From the NCBI RefSeq assembly GCF_900114735.1, contig NZ_FOUA01000006.1, positions 124,001 to 188,000 on the forward strand: DNA of 64,000 nt, read 5' to 3'. Numbering within the stretch: position 1 is the stretch's first letter; every line of letters starts with the position of its first letter. Shown in pieces: positions 9,397 through 17,390 of the stretch. Both the position numbers and the translations under genes were made by a program. This DNA is from Halopseudomonas bauzanensis. Its GTDB lineage: Bacteria; Pseudomonadota; Gammaproteobacteria; Pseudomonadales; Pseudomonadaceae. The notes below the pieces were generated by a model. The model worked only from the letters and a program-made list of their open reading frames with translations, had not been told where the DNA came from and did no database searches.

Positions 9397-10164
9397 ATGC
9401 GACGTTCTGGGTGGCGGAAAACACTAGAATTATCTGATCAGATGGAATGGCAATATGCTGCTGAGCCAGATGTTATGACATGGACAGTGAAGGCGATTGA
9501 TCGAAGTATTCTGATCTGGATTTGCTTGGCTGGAGTGATTGTTATTCCGATGATGATAGCCTCTCTTGTGTTTTACACTAAAGGCGACAGTTTGATGGCC
9601 AGCGGATTCCTTTTTTCAATAACAATAATAATTTTTCTTACTTATAAGAATGGTATGGAAAAAACCGTTTTCGTCTACCGCGCCACCGAAGAGCGCTTGG
9701 AAATCTGCCAATGGCAGGATATTCCCGATTTGGTGTTTACCTTCCTCAAGGTCTTTCCCTTTATTGTGGTCGGCATCATTTTGATGGCTCTGATCAGTAA
9801 TCCCGTGCTATCCATTGCCGCACTCGCAGGCCCGGCGTTGGTGGGGATTTTGCTGGCGTCGGTGGGGGGAGATTCAAATTACAAGGCTATGTACAAAAGA
9901 TTGGAGCGCTCGGAGTGTCGGTGGGATGAGGTGATTGAGGCTACTCTGGATACGCATCATGGCCTTATCGCATTGACCTGGCCATGGGAGATACCGCAGG
10001 AATGGCTAGCGCAAATGAAAGACCCGGAAGAGAACCACACCCAGGGAGCTAACCTGTACTTCAGAAAGGATCAGCAGAGCCAGGTTATAGAGCTGATAAG
10101 AAAGAAACTGCCGCCAAACGTTAAAATTAAGGAAGAGCGCATAAAATATGATTTCTCTGGTTGA
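9397..10164 (+). CDS. Tandem membrane protein 2, candidate immunity protein
   Basis: 255-residue paralogue with the same start motif (MRRSGW), membrane layout and central core as its neighbours. Residues about 38-85, covering the first two hydrophobic segments, are unrelated in sequence to copies 1 and 3. The C-terminal third (from LERSECRWDEV to the end) is almost identical to copy 1. I chose the ATG at 9397 over an in-frame GTG at 9373: it aligns with the other copies and follows AGGGGTTGGA at 9381-9390. The 24-bp stretch before it is a repeated spacer. Function is unknown; immunity to the upstream VasX-like toxin or to related toxins is inferred. Confidence 0.62.
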   Translation: MRRSGWRKTLELSDQMEWQYAAEPDVMTWTVKAIDRSILIWICLAGVIVIPMMIASLVFYTKGDSLMASGFLFSITIIIFLTYKNGMEKTVFVYRATEERLEICQWQDIPDLVFTFLKVFPFIVVGIILMALISNPVLSIAALAGPALVGILLASVGGDSNYKAMYKRLERSECRWDEVIEATLDTHHGLIALTWPWEIPQEWLAQMKDPEENHTQGANLYFRKDQQSQVIELIRKKLPPNVKIKEERIKYDFSG

Positions 10165-10188
10165 GTGCGTGCAGGGGTTGGGTATCTG

Positions 10189-10959
10189 ATGCGTCGTACT
10201 GGGGGACATCGGACTTCAGATCTGTCTGACCTGATGGAATGGGAATATAGCACCGAGCCCCAGGTATTAACCTGGACGGTGAAGGCTATCGATAAAAGTA
10301 TTCTCGGCGGCGGGCTTCCGGCCATAATTCCGGGGTTTTTAATGTTTGTCGGTGGGATGTATGGGCTTTTTAAAAACGATATGGAAATATTCCTTATGTT
10401 TTTTTTGCCCATGCTTTTTATGGTTTTCTTGTTCGTTAAAATTGGTATGGAAAAAACTGTATTCGTCTACCGCGCCACCGAAGAGCGTCTGGAAATCTGC
10501 CAATGGCAGGGTATTCCCGATTTGGTGTTTACCTTCCTCAAGGTATTCCCCTTTATCATCGTCGGCATCATCCTGATGGCGCTGATCAGCAATCCCGCGC
10601 TATCCATTGCCGCACTGGCAGGCCCGGCGTTGGTGGGCATTCTGCTGGCATCCGTGGGTGGCGACTCAAACTACAAGGCAATCTACAAACGGTTTCGCCA
10701 GCATGACTTTACCTGGGACAACCTGGACCGGGCCTTGCTGGATCCACAAAAAGGACTGCTGGGTTTGAGCGTCTCCAGCCCTAACAATGTGATTCATGAT
10801 GATCAGATAAATTTCGACAACCCCGACGATCACCGCTATCTGAAGCGTATCTATTTTCGCAAGGATCAGGAGGCCGCTGTTCTTGAGTTGTTCCGGAACA
10901 AGATGCCCGCTGGGGCAACGCTAGTGGAAAGAAACTACAAATATGATTTTGCTGGTTGA
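10189..10959 (+). CDS. Tandem membrane protein 3, candidate immunity protein
   Basis: 256-residue paralogue. Its N-terminal 85 residues match copy 1 closely (RTSDLSD, PAIIPGFLMFVGG) and its core matches both copies. From about residue 166 the C-terminal domain is different (FRQHDFTWDNLDRALLDPQ and onward), returning to similarity only around YFRKDQ and the closing YKYDF-G. The ATG at 10189 follows the second copy of the repeated spacer; an in-frame GTG lies at 10165. It closes the island. No other family is recognisable. Like its neighbours it is a plausible immunity protein, with the divergent C-terminus a candidate for altered specificity. Confidence 0.62.
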   Translation: MRRTGGHRTSDLSDLMEWEYSTEPQVLTWTVKAIDKSILGGGLPAIIPGFLMFVGGMYGLFKNDMEIFLMFFLPMLFMVFLFVKIGMEKTVFVYRATEERLEICQWQGIPDLVFTFLKVFPFIIVGIILMALISNPALSIAALAGPALVGILLASVGGDSNYKAIYKRFRQHDFTWDNLDRALLDPQKGLLGLSVSSPNNVIHDDQINFDNPDDHRYLKRIYFRKDQEAAVLELFRNKMPAGATLVERNYKYDFAG

Positions 10960-11277
10960 GTGAGTGGACTATATCCATTGACGATACTGACTTGAGTCTC
11001 AGCATCGTCATCTGCACCTGATCCATACACCGAAGCAAGAGCTGCACCCCAAGTGGGCGGCGAAGGCGGCGGTAACCTGCACATCCAGGACAAGATACCA
11101 GGCGGGTCTCGGCAATCAGAGGTGCCTGGTAAAACTCTCCTAATCTTCTGTTCTATAAACATTAATGGTTCGGATAAGCAGTCAGCTCGGCTGGCTTGCG
11201 GTCCGTTGCTGCGCGTCATTTACAGCCATGGCATGGCAATTGCTGTTCCCAGTGTGTCCTGATAAGGAGCGCAATCT
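10960..11277 (+). other. Gene-free 318-bp region between the T6SS island and the nitrate operon
   Basis: No credible gene is visible on either strand; the short open frames have no recognisable motif. It contains an imperfect hairpin at 10980-11009 (GACGAT and CTGA paired with TCAG and ATCGTC, one A/C mismatch), a possible end to the island transcript without a T-run. It also has an ACCAGGC/GCCTGGT inverted repeat at 11097-11103/11124-11130 and a short hairpin at 11181-11195. TGCAC half-sites occur at 11013, 11043 and 11078, and the sigma-54 element at 11229-11244 closes the region. The half-site TGCACC at 11043 followed by TGGGC resembles half of an NtrC site; this is only suggestive. Confidence 0.5.
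11229..11244 (+). promoter_or_regulatory. Sigma-54 (-24/-12) promoter of the nitrate/molybdenum-cofactor operon
   Basis: The sequence TGGCATGGCAATTGCT matches the RpoN consensus TGGCAC-N5-TTGCT at all key positions: GG at 11230-11231 and GC at 11242-11243, separated by exactly 10 bases. A start about 12 nt further on (near 11255) would leave a short leader with AAGGAG (11264-11269) placed 8 nt before the narK GTG. Nitrogen-limited NtrC/RpoN control is well known for nitrate assimilation, so sequence and function agree. Confidence 0.75.
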
Positions 11278-12633
11278 GTGCACACTGATAAAGCAACTCG
11301 CCTGCAACTTCTTGATCTGAGCCTGATTCAGACCCGGGTGTTCCACCTGACCTGGATGGCCTTCTTCGTCTGTTTCTTCGCGTGGTTCGCCTGTGCCCCG
11401 CTGATGCCGGTGATCCGGGGCGAGTTTGATCTGACCACCAAGCAGATTGCCAACATCAATATTGCTGCGGTGGCGATTACCATTCTGGTTCGTCTGATCA
11501 TCGGCCCGCTTTGTGATCGGTTCGGCCCGCGAAAAACCTACACCGGTCTGCTGTTGCTGGGAGCCATTCCGGTGTTCGGCGTAGCCTCAGCGCAGAGTTA
11601 CGAGAGCTTTCTGTTCTTCCGCCTGTTGATCGGTGCCGTGGGCGCCAGCTTCGTGATCACCCAATACCACACGTCGGTGATGTATGCAGCCAATGTGGTG
11701 GGTACGGCCAATGCAACGGCGGCAGGTTGGGGGAATGCCGGCGGCGGCGCCGCCCAGGCGATCATGCCCCTGGTATTGGGTGCGGTAATCATGCTCGGCG
11801 CCGGAGAGGCGCTGGGCTGGCGCGTGGCCTTGCTGGTACCCGGTGTGTTGATGCTGGTCATGGCGTTTCTTTATTGGCGCTACACCCAGGACTGCATGGC
11901 GGGCAACTTCAGCGAGTTGCATGCTGCCGGGGCATTACCCGGTATGGATAAGAAAGGCGGCTGGAAGAGCTTCAAGCGGGCTGCCGGCAACTACCGCGTG
12001 TGGTTGCTGTTCATCACTTATGGTGCCTGTTTTGGTGTGGAAATCTTCATGCATAACGTGGTGGCCATCTATTTTCTCGACAACTTCGATATGTCACTGA
12101 AGGCCGCTGGGCTGGTGGCTGGCAGCTTCGGCCTGCTGGCGCTGTTTGCCCGTGCGCTCGGTGGCTGGGTTTCCGACCAGGTGGCGCGCCGTGGCGGTCT
12201 GGATGCGCGCACCAAGGTGCTGTTTGTGCTGATGGTGGGTGAGGGGCTTGGATTGCTGGTGTTCTCGGTGATGGACAGCTTCCATCTGGCGGTGCTGGCG
12301 ATGCTCGCTTTCGGACTGTTCACCCATATGGCTTGCGGCGCCACCTATGCACTGGTGCCGTTCATTGATCGCGAAGCCCTCGGCGGTGTGGCCGGTATTG
12401 TCGGTGCTGGTGGCAACGTGGGGGCGGTGGCGGCGGGTTTCGTGCTGCTGTGGGTCGGAGAGGTGCAGCAAACCCTGTTCATTCTTGGCTCGGTGGTATT
12501 GATCAGTGCCTTGTGCGCCATCGCCGTGCGCTTTTCCGCAGCTCATAAAGTACGAGAAGAGGCATTGCTTCAGGATGCCCTGGCGCAACGATCTGCCTTG
12601 GCGGCGGACAACAGCGCTGAGTATCAGGCCTGA
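11278..12633 (+). CDS. Nitrate/nitrite transporter, NarK/NasA-type MFS permease
   Basis: Inner-membrane major facilitator that imports nitrate, and possibly exports nitrite. The 451-residue product has about 12 hydrophobic segments and both nitrate/nitrite-porter signatures, WGNAGGGAAQ (151-160) and VGAGGNVGAV (375-384), plus the conserved arginine-containing FRLLIGAVGASFV segment. The GTG start is set by AAGGAG 8 nt upstream. It is the first gene of an assimilatory operon and is followed after 11 nt by the reductase flavoprotein, so it most likely feeds the cytoplasmic nitrate reductase. The usual names are narK, nasA or nrtP depending on species, so I assign no symbol. Confidence 0.92.
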   Translation: MHTDKATRLQLLDLSLIQTRVFHLTWMAFFVCFFAWFACAPLMPVIRGEFDLTTKQIANINIAAVAITILVRLIIGPLCDRFGPRKTYTGLLLLGAIPVFGVASAQSYESFLFFRLLIGAVGASFVITQYHTSVMYAANVVGTANATAAGWGNAGGGAAQAIMPLVLGAVIMLGAGEALGWRVALLVPGVLMLVMAFLYWRYTQDCMAGNFSELHAAGALPGMDKKGGWKSFKRAAGNYRVWLLFITYGACFGVEIFMHNVVAIYFLDNFDMSLKAAGLVAGSFGLLALFARALGGWVSDQVARRGGLDARTKVLFVLMVGEGLGLLVFSVMDSFHLAVLAMLAFGLFTHMACGATYALVPFIDREALGGVAGIVGAGGNVGAVAAGFVLLWVGEVQQTLFILGSVVLISALCAIAVRFSAAHKVREEALLQDALAQRSALAADNSAEYQA

Positions 12634-12644
12634 GGGAGACAGTG

Positions 12645-14108
12645 ATGAAGCAGCAACGGCTGGTGGTGGTTGGCAATGGCATGGTCGGCCAGAAATACCT
12701 CGAACACCTGGTGGCCGGCGGGTTGCACCAACACTATCAGGTGACGGTGCTATGTGCAGAACCCCGCCCGGCCTACGATCGCGTACATCTATCGGCGTTT
12801 TTCACCGGGCGCAGCAGCGAGGACCTATGTCTGGTGCCAGCGGGCTTCTTTGAGCGCCATGGTATCGAGCTGCGTGTGGGAGAAGGTGCCGAGCACATCG
12901 ACCTGAACAGCAAGACGGTCCTGACCAGCAAGGGCGCGATGCTCGGCTACGACAAGCTGGTGCTCGCCACCGGCTCCTATCCCTTTGTACCGCCGCTACC
13001 GGGACGGGAACGCCCCGGCTGCCTGACTTACCGCACCATCGAGGATTTGCAGGCAATCATGGCCGCCGGTCGCGATGCTGAAGTGGGCGTGGTGATCGGC
13101 GGTGGCCTGCTCGGTCTGGAAGCGGCCAAGTCGCTACACGACATCGGCTTGCAGACCCATGTGCTCGAATTTGCGCCGCGCTTGATGGCCGTGCAGGTGG
13201 ATGACGGCGGCGGCAGGTTGTTGCGTCGCAAGATCGAGCAGCTTGGCGTGTCGGTGCATACCGGCATGAGCACCACGGAAATCGTCGACGGTGAGTTCTA
13301 CCGTCATCGGCTCAACTTTGCCGACGGCCAACACCTGGAAGCGGATCTGGTGGTGTTCTCCGCGGGTATTCGTCCCCAGGACAGTCTGGCCCGCGACGCA
13401 GGCCTGGCAGTAGGCGAGCGGGGCGGCATCATTATTGATGATCATTGTCGTACTTCCGATCCCGCCGTATATGCCATTGGTGAATGCGCGCTCTGGGGTG
13501 GACGCATTTATGGCCTGGTGGCGCCGGGTTACGAGATGGCGCGCGTGGCGGTTGATCATCTGCGACACGCGCGCGATGGCACGCCGACGCGGCAGTTCAC
13601 CGGCGCTGATATGTCCACCAAGCTGAAACTGATGGGCGTGGATGTCGCCTCCTTCGGTGATGCCCATGCCAGCACGCCGGGTGCCTGTTGCTACCGCTAT
13701 GAGGATGAGCGCAAGCAGATTTACAAGAAACTGGTGGTAAGCGAGGACGGGCGCCAGCTACTGGGCGGTGTGCTGGTAGGGGAGGCCCGGGAATACAATA
13801 CGTTGTTGCAGCTGATGCTCAATGCCATGCCGCTGCCTGAGACGCCGGAACAGCTGATCCTGCCTGCCCTGGGCGCGCCCCTGAATCTCGACGTCACGCA
13901 GTTGCCGGATAGCGCCATCCTCTGCCAGTGCCAGAACGTGAGCAAAGGGGCGCTATGTCAGGCCATCGCCGACGGGTGCTGCGACCTGGCCGCCATCAAG
14001 ACCTGTACCGGCGCCGCCACCGGCTGTGGCAGTTGCGAGCCGCTGGTGCGGACGCTGCTGGAGGCGTCCGAGACTCTGGCCGGTGCGCTGGCGGAGATGG
14101 ACGCATGA
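12645..14108 (+). CDS. FAD/NAD(P)H electron-transfer subunit of assimilatory nitrate reductase
   Basis: Pyridine-nucleotide-dependent flavoprotein that should pass electrons to the molybdenum subunit. It resembles the N-terminal half of NirB and the NasB/NasC reductase subunits. The 487-residue product has an FAD-binding GNGMVG loop near residue 9, an NAD(P)H-binding GGGLLGLEAAKSL loop near 148, and a C-terminal BFD-like [2Fe-2S] domain with CQCQ followed by CTGAATGCGSC. It lacks the sulfite/nitrite reductase haem domains, so it is not a truncated full NirB doing nitrite reduction. ATG at 12645 follows GAGGGAG; a GTG one codon earlier is possible. The stop overlaps the next gene by 4 nt. Confidence 0.85.
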   Translation: MKQQRLVVVGNGMVGQKYLEHLVAGGLHQHYQVTVLCAEPRPAYDRVHLSAFFTGRSSEDLCLVPAGFFERHGIELRVGEGAEHIDLNSKTVLTSKGAMLGYDKLVLATGSYPFVPPLPGRERPGCLTYRTIEDLQAIMAAGRDAEVGVVIGGGLLGLEAAKSLHDIGLQTHVLEFAPRLMAVQVDDGGGRLLRRKIEQLGVSVHTGMSTTEIVDGEFYRHRLNFADGQHLEADLVVFSAGIRPQDSLARDAGLAVGERGGIIIDDHCRTSDPAVYAIGECALWGGRIYGLVAPGYEMARVAVDHLRHARDGTPTRQFTGADMSTKLKLMGVDVASFGDAHASTPGACCYRYEDERKQIYKKLVVSEDGRQLLGGVLVGEAREYNTLLQLMLNAMPLPETPEQLILPALGAPLNLDVTQLPDSAILCQCQNVSKGALCQAIADGCCDLAAIKTCTGAATGCGSCEPLVRTLLEASETLAGALAEMDA

Positions 14109-16801
14109 CCTGTACTACCTGTCCCTATTGCGGCGTGGGTTGTGGGGTGATCGCTACGGTGGGTAAAGCAGGCGAGCCGAGCCGGTTGCACATCCAGGGC
14201 GATCCGGAGCATCCCGCCAACTACGGTCGTCTCTGCGTGAAAGGTTCCGCGCTGGCAGATACCCTGGGACTGGAAGGGCGCTGCCTGCAACCGTTGCTGC
14301 GTGATGGCGAGGGGCGGACGCTGGCCGCCTCCTGGGACCAGGCGTTGGATCGGGTGGCCACCGGCATGCGGCGTATCATCGACCAGCACGGCCCGGAGGC
14401 GGTGGCCTTCTATGTTTCCGGCCAGTTGCTGACCGAAGACTATTACGTGGTCAACAAGCTGGTGAAAGGGTGGCTGGGTACCGCCAACATCGATACCAAT
14501 TCCCGCTTGTGCATGTCCTCTGCCGTTGCCGGCCATAAAAGGGCCTTCGGCGAGGATCTGGTGGGTGGTAATTATCGGGATCTGGAGGAGGCGGATCTGG
14601 TAGTGCTGGTGGGCTCCAATACCGCCTGGTGCCATCCCATCGTCTATCAGCGATTGATGCAAAGCCGGCGCGAGCGCCCGGAGAAACGTATCGTGGTGGT
14701 CGATCCGCGCCGGACCGCCACCTGCGAGCAGGCGGATCTGCATCTGTCGGTGAAGGCGGGCTCGGATGTGTGGCTGTTCAACGGGCTGCTTACCTATCTG
14801 GAAGAGCACGGTGTAGTGGACACCGAGTTTGTCGCCAAGCACACCGGCGGTGCCGCCGAAGCTTTGGCTGCTGCCCGCGCCAGCGCTGGCCGCTTGGAAG
14901 TAGTGGCCAAGGCCTGCGGCGTCCCCGTGGCGATGCTGCAGACGTTCTACGCGATGTTCGCCAGTACCCGGAAAGTGGTAACGGTGTTTTCCCAGGGTGT
15001 GAACCAGTCCTCCAGTGGCACCGACAAGGTCAACAGCATCATCAATTGCCACTTGCTCACCGGGCGACTTGGCGAGCCCGGCATGGGACCGTTTTCCATC
15101 ACCGGTCAGCCTAACGCCATGGGCGGACGGGAGGTCGGTGGCCTGGCCAATACTCTGGCTGCCCACCTGGAACTGAACGACGCACAGCATCGGCAACTGG
15201 TGCAGGATTTCTGGCAGAGCCCGGTCATTGCCCGCGAGCCGGGGTTGAAAGCCGTGGATTTATTCGAGGCGGCGCATGATGGCCGCATCAAGGCGTTATG
15301 GGTGATGGCTACCAATCCGGTAGTCAGTCTGCCGGACGCTGATCGGGTACGAGAAGCACTGGGCCGCTGCGAACTGCTGGTGGTCTCCGATCTGTTCGCA
15401 GATACCGATACCGCCGCTGCAGCGCAGGTGGTATTGCCGGCGCTGGGTTGGGGCGAAAAAGACGGTACGGTAACCAATTCGGAACGCTGCCTGTCCCGGC
15501 AAAAAGCCTTTCTGCCGCCGCCGGGAGCGGCAAAGCCCGACTGGTGGGCGGTATGTGAAGTGGCTCGCCGGCTCGGGTTCGAGGGATTCGACTATCAGAG
15601 CCCGCACCAGATATTCGATGAGCACGCACGCCTGTCCGCCTGGCGCAACGATCAGCACGGTGTACAACGGGCTTTTCATATTGGTGGTCTGGCGGGTCTC
15701 GATACCGACGCTTACGACCGCCTGCGCCCATGCCAATGGCCAGTCTTGCGAAGAGGTGACAGCACCGCGCGGTTGTTCCATGATCGACGGTTCTTTCATG
15801 CGGATGCCCGGGCGCGGCTGGTGCCGACCCCGCCCCGCGCCCCGGCCAACGCGCCGGATGACGAATTTCCGCTGGTACTCAACACCGGTCGTATCCGTGA
15901 TCAATGGCACACCATGACTCGGACCGGTAGAGCATCGCGTCTGGCCAATCACTTGCCGGAGCCCTTCGTGGAAATGCACCCTTATGAAGCCATGCTCTGC
16001 GGGGTGCAAGACGGTACTCTGGTGCGCGTGGCCAGTCGCTGGGGGGCGATGGTTGCGCGGTTGCGCTGCACTGCCGATCAACCTCGCCGTACGCTGTTCG
16101 TGCCCATCCACTGGAATGATCTTAATGCGTCGGATGCGCGCGTGGGTGCGCTGGTCAATCCGGTGGTCGATCCGCTGTCCGGTGAGCCGGAGTTCAAGCA
16201 CACGCCGGCGTTGGTGTCGCCTTTCCCGGTGGATTGGCATGCGGTGGTCTTCAGTCGTTCGCCCCTGCAATTCACGAAGGCAGACGCGCCGGCTTACTGG
16301 GTACGGATTCAGGGCGATGGCTTTCTCCGTTATGAATTGGCCGGACGGGGTCTGATCGAGGACCCGCAACAGTGGAGCCGAGCGCTGTTGGGCGTCGGGC
16401 AGCCCTCGACCTGGCTGGATGTTCACCAGGACGGCACCCAGGACTATTGCGCCGCGGCGCTCGATGCTGATTGTTTGCTGGCCTGCGTTTATCTGTCACC
16501 CCGCGCCGACTTGCCTTCACGCAGCTGGTTGGGGCGCCTGTTCGAGAAGCAGGCGTTGTCCGAGGCGGATGTGGTCGGGCTCAAGCTGGGCCGCTCCGTG
16601 GACCCGGCGGACGATGCCGGTGCGACGGTATGCTCATGCTTCTCGGTAGGCCGCAATACCATTCTCGACGCTATTCGCGATAACGGCCTGACCTCAGTGG
16701 AAGAGGTCGGGCGTTGTGTGAGAGCGGGCACCAATTGTGGATCCTGCCAGCCTGAAATTCGCGCGCTGATCGCGAATGCGCGATTGGCGGAAAACGCGTG
16801 A
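14105..16801 (+). CDS. nasA: Assimilatory nitrate reductase, molybdenum catalytic subunit
   Basis: Reduces nitrate to nitrite in the cytoplasm using Mo-bis-MGD. The 898-residue product has an N-terminal [4Fe-4S] site (C6, C9, C13, C44) and the molybdenum-ligand cysteine C136 in NSRLCMSSA. The full molybdopterin oxidoreductase fold follows, including the C-terminal dinucleotide-binding domain with LNTGRIRDQWHTMTR. A BFD-like [2Fe-2S] domain (CSCFSVG, later CGSCQPE) ends the protein, as in NasA of Klebsiella. There is no twin-arginine signal, which fits a cytoplasmic enzyme. The ATG overlaps the upstream stop (ATGA), and the last codon overlaps the mobA GTG. Some pseudomonad annotations call it nasC. 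Confidence 0.93.
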   Translation: MTCTTCPYCGVGCGVIATVGKAGEPSRLHIQGDPEHPANYGRLCVKGSALADTLGLEGRCLQPLLRDGEGRTLAASWDQALDRVATGMRRIIDQHGPEAVAFYVSGQLLTEDYYVVNKLVKGWLGTANIDTNSRLCMSSAVAGHKRAFGEDLVGGNYRDLEEADLVVLVGSNTAWCHPIVYQRLMQSRRERPEKRIVVVDPRRTATCEQADLHLSVKAGSDVWLFNGLLTYLEEHGVVDTEFVAKHTGGAAEALAAARASAGRLEVVAKACGVPVAMLQTFYAMFASTRKVVTVFSQGVNQSSSGTDKVNSIINCHLLTGRLGEPGMGPFSITGQPNAMGGREVGGLANTLAAHLELNDAQHRQLVQDFWQSPVIAREPGLKAVDLFEAAHDGRIKALWVMATNPVVSLPDADRVREALGRCELLVVSDLFADTDTAAAAQVVLPALGWGEKDGTVTNSERCLSRQKAFLPPPGAAKPDWWAVCEVARRLGFEGFDYQSPHQIFDEHARLSAWRNDQHGVQRAFHIGGLAGLDTDAYDRLRPCQWPVLRRGDSTARLFHDRRFFHADARARLVPTPPRAPANAPDDEFPLVLNTGRIRDQWHTMTRTGRASRLANHLPEPFVEMHPYEAMLCGVQDGTLVRVASRWGAMVARLRCTADQPRRTLFVPIHWNDLNASDARVGALVNPVVDPLSGEPEFKHTPALVSPFPVDWHAVVFSRSPLQFTKADAPAYWVRIQGDGFLRYELAGRGLIEDPQQWSRALLGVGQPSTWLDVHQDGTQDYCAAALDADCLLACVYLSPRADLPSRSWLGRLFEKQALSEADVVGLKLGRSVDPADDAGATVCSCFSVGRNTILDAIRDNGLTSVEEVGRCVRAGTNCGSCQPEIRALIANARLAENA

Positions 16802-17388
16802 AGGGCGTGACGGTAGCGATTCTCGCCGGCGGGCAGGGGCGGCGGCTTCACGGCCTGGACAAGGGGTTGATACCGATTCTCGGCAGCAGCCTGGTCGAGC
16901 GGATACTGCAAACCCTGCCAGAGGGAATACCCAAGCTCATCATCGCCAACCGCAATCTATGCGCCTACCGCGCTCTGGGCGTCCCGGTGGTGAATGACCC
17001 CTGGCCGGACTTTCGCGGCCCGCTGGCGGGTGTTCTGGCTGCGCTGCGTACGGCCACCACACCATGGGTACATATCATTCCCTGCGACGCGGTGATATTG
17101 CCCGATGATCTACTGTCTCGCTTAACCACCCGCGCCGGTCATGAGTTGAGGGCGGTATATGCCGCGTCAGGTGGGCAGGGACATTACCTGTGCTGCCTGT
17201 TGCATCGCAGCCTGGAAGCGGATCTCGCCGCCGCCCTGGACAACGGCGAGCGTGCGCCGCGCCGTTGGTTGGCCAGTATCGGCGCTCAGCCGGTGGACTT
17301 CTCCGACGTGCAGCCGGAGCCGCTATGGAGTGTGAATATCCCCGCAGACATGGCCCACGCCTGCGCCCGTTTGAGTCGAGGAAGCTGA
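16798..17388 (+). CDS. mobA: Molybdenum cofactor guanylyltransferase MobA
   Basis: Adds GMP to molybdopterin to give the MGD cofactor required by the NasA-type enzyme encoded just upstream. The 196-residue length is normal. The nucleotide-binding motif LAGGQGRRLHGLDKGL is at about 8-23, and PCDAV corresponds to the metal-binding aspartate region. The GTG start overlaps the nasA stop by 4 nt (GTGA), so the two are translationally coupled. The location inside the nitrate operon indicates that it is dedicated to, or co-induced with, nitrate reductase. Confidence 0.92.
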   Translation: MKGVTVAILAGGQGRRLHGLDKGLIPILGSSLVERILQTLPEGIPKLIIANRNLCAYRALGVPVVNDPWPDFRGPLAGVLAALRTATTPWVHIIPCDAVILPDDLLSRLTTRAGHELRAVYAASGGQGHYLCCLLHRSLEADLAAALDNGERAPRRWLASIGAQPVDFSDVQPEPLWSVNIPADMAHACARLSRGS

Positions 17389-17390
17389 CC

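Larger units (their letters stand above)
8605..10959 (+). repeat. Three tandem gene copies with an exact 792-bp period
   Basis: Homologous start codons are at 8605, 9397 and 10189, exactly 792 bp apart. The central segment is nearly identical in all three copies (from 8860, 9652 and 10444). The two 24-bp spacers (9373-9396 and 10165-10188) differ at two bases only. The array is therefore a tandem duplication that includes the spacer, later diversified at the ends of each gene. Confidence 0.9.

Noticed and set aside
8605..10959. Tandem repeats considered as CRISPR or a transposon array
   Set aside because: The repeat unit is a whole gene with spacer (792 bp), with no short repeat/spacer alternation, no transposase and no terminal inverted repeats.
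11053..11262. 69-codon frame before the nitrate operon
   Set aside because: No recognisable motif, and it covers the sigma-54 promoter and upstream region, which better explains the sequence.
11097..11277. NasT/NasR-type antitermination leader before the transporter gene
   Set aside because: There are hairpins but no terminator with a U-run, and the sigma-54 start would lie downstream of them, leaving only a leader of about 23 nt.
12645..14108. Truncated nirB (nitrite reductase) pseudogene
   Set aside because: The reading frame is intact, ends in a complete BFD-like domain and overlaps nasA by 4 nt, which fits a functional reductase subunit.
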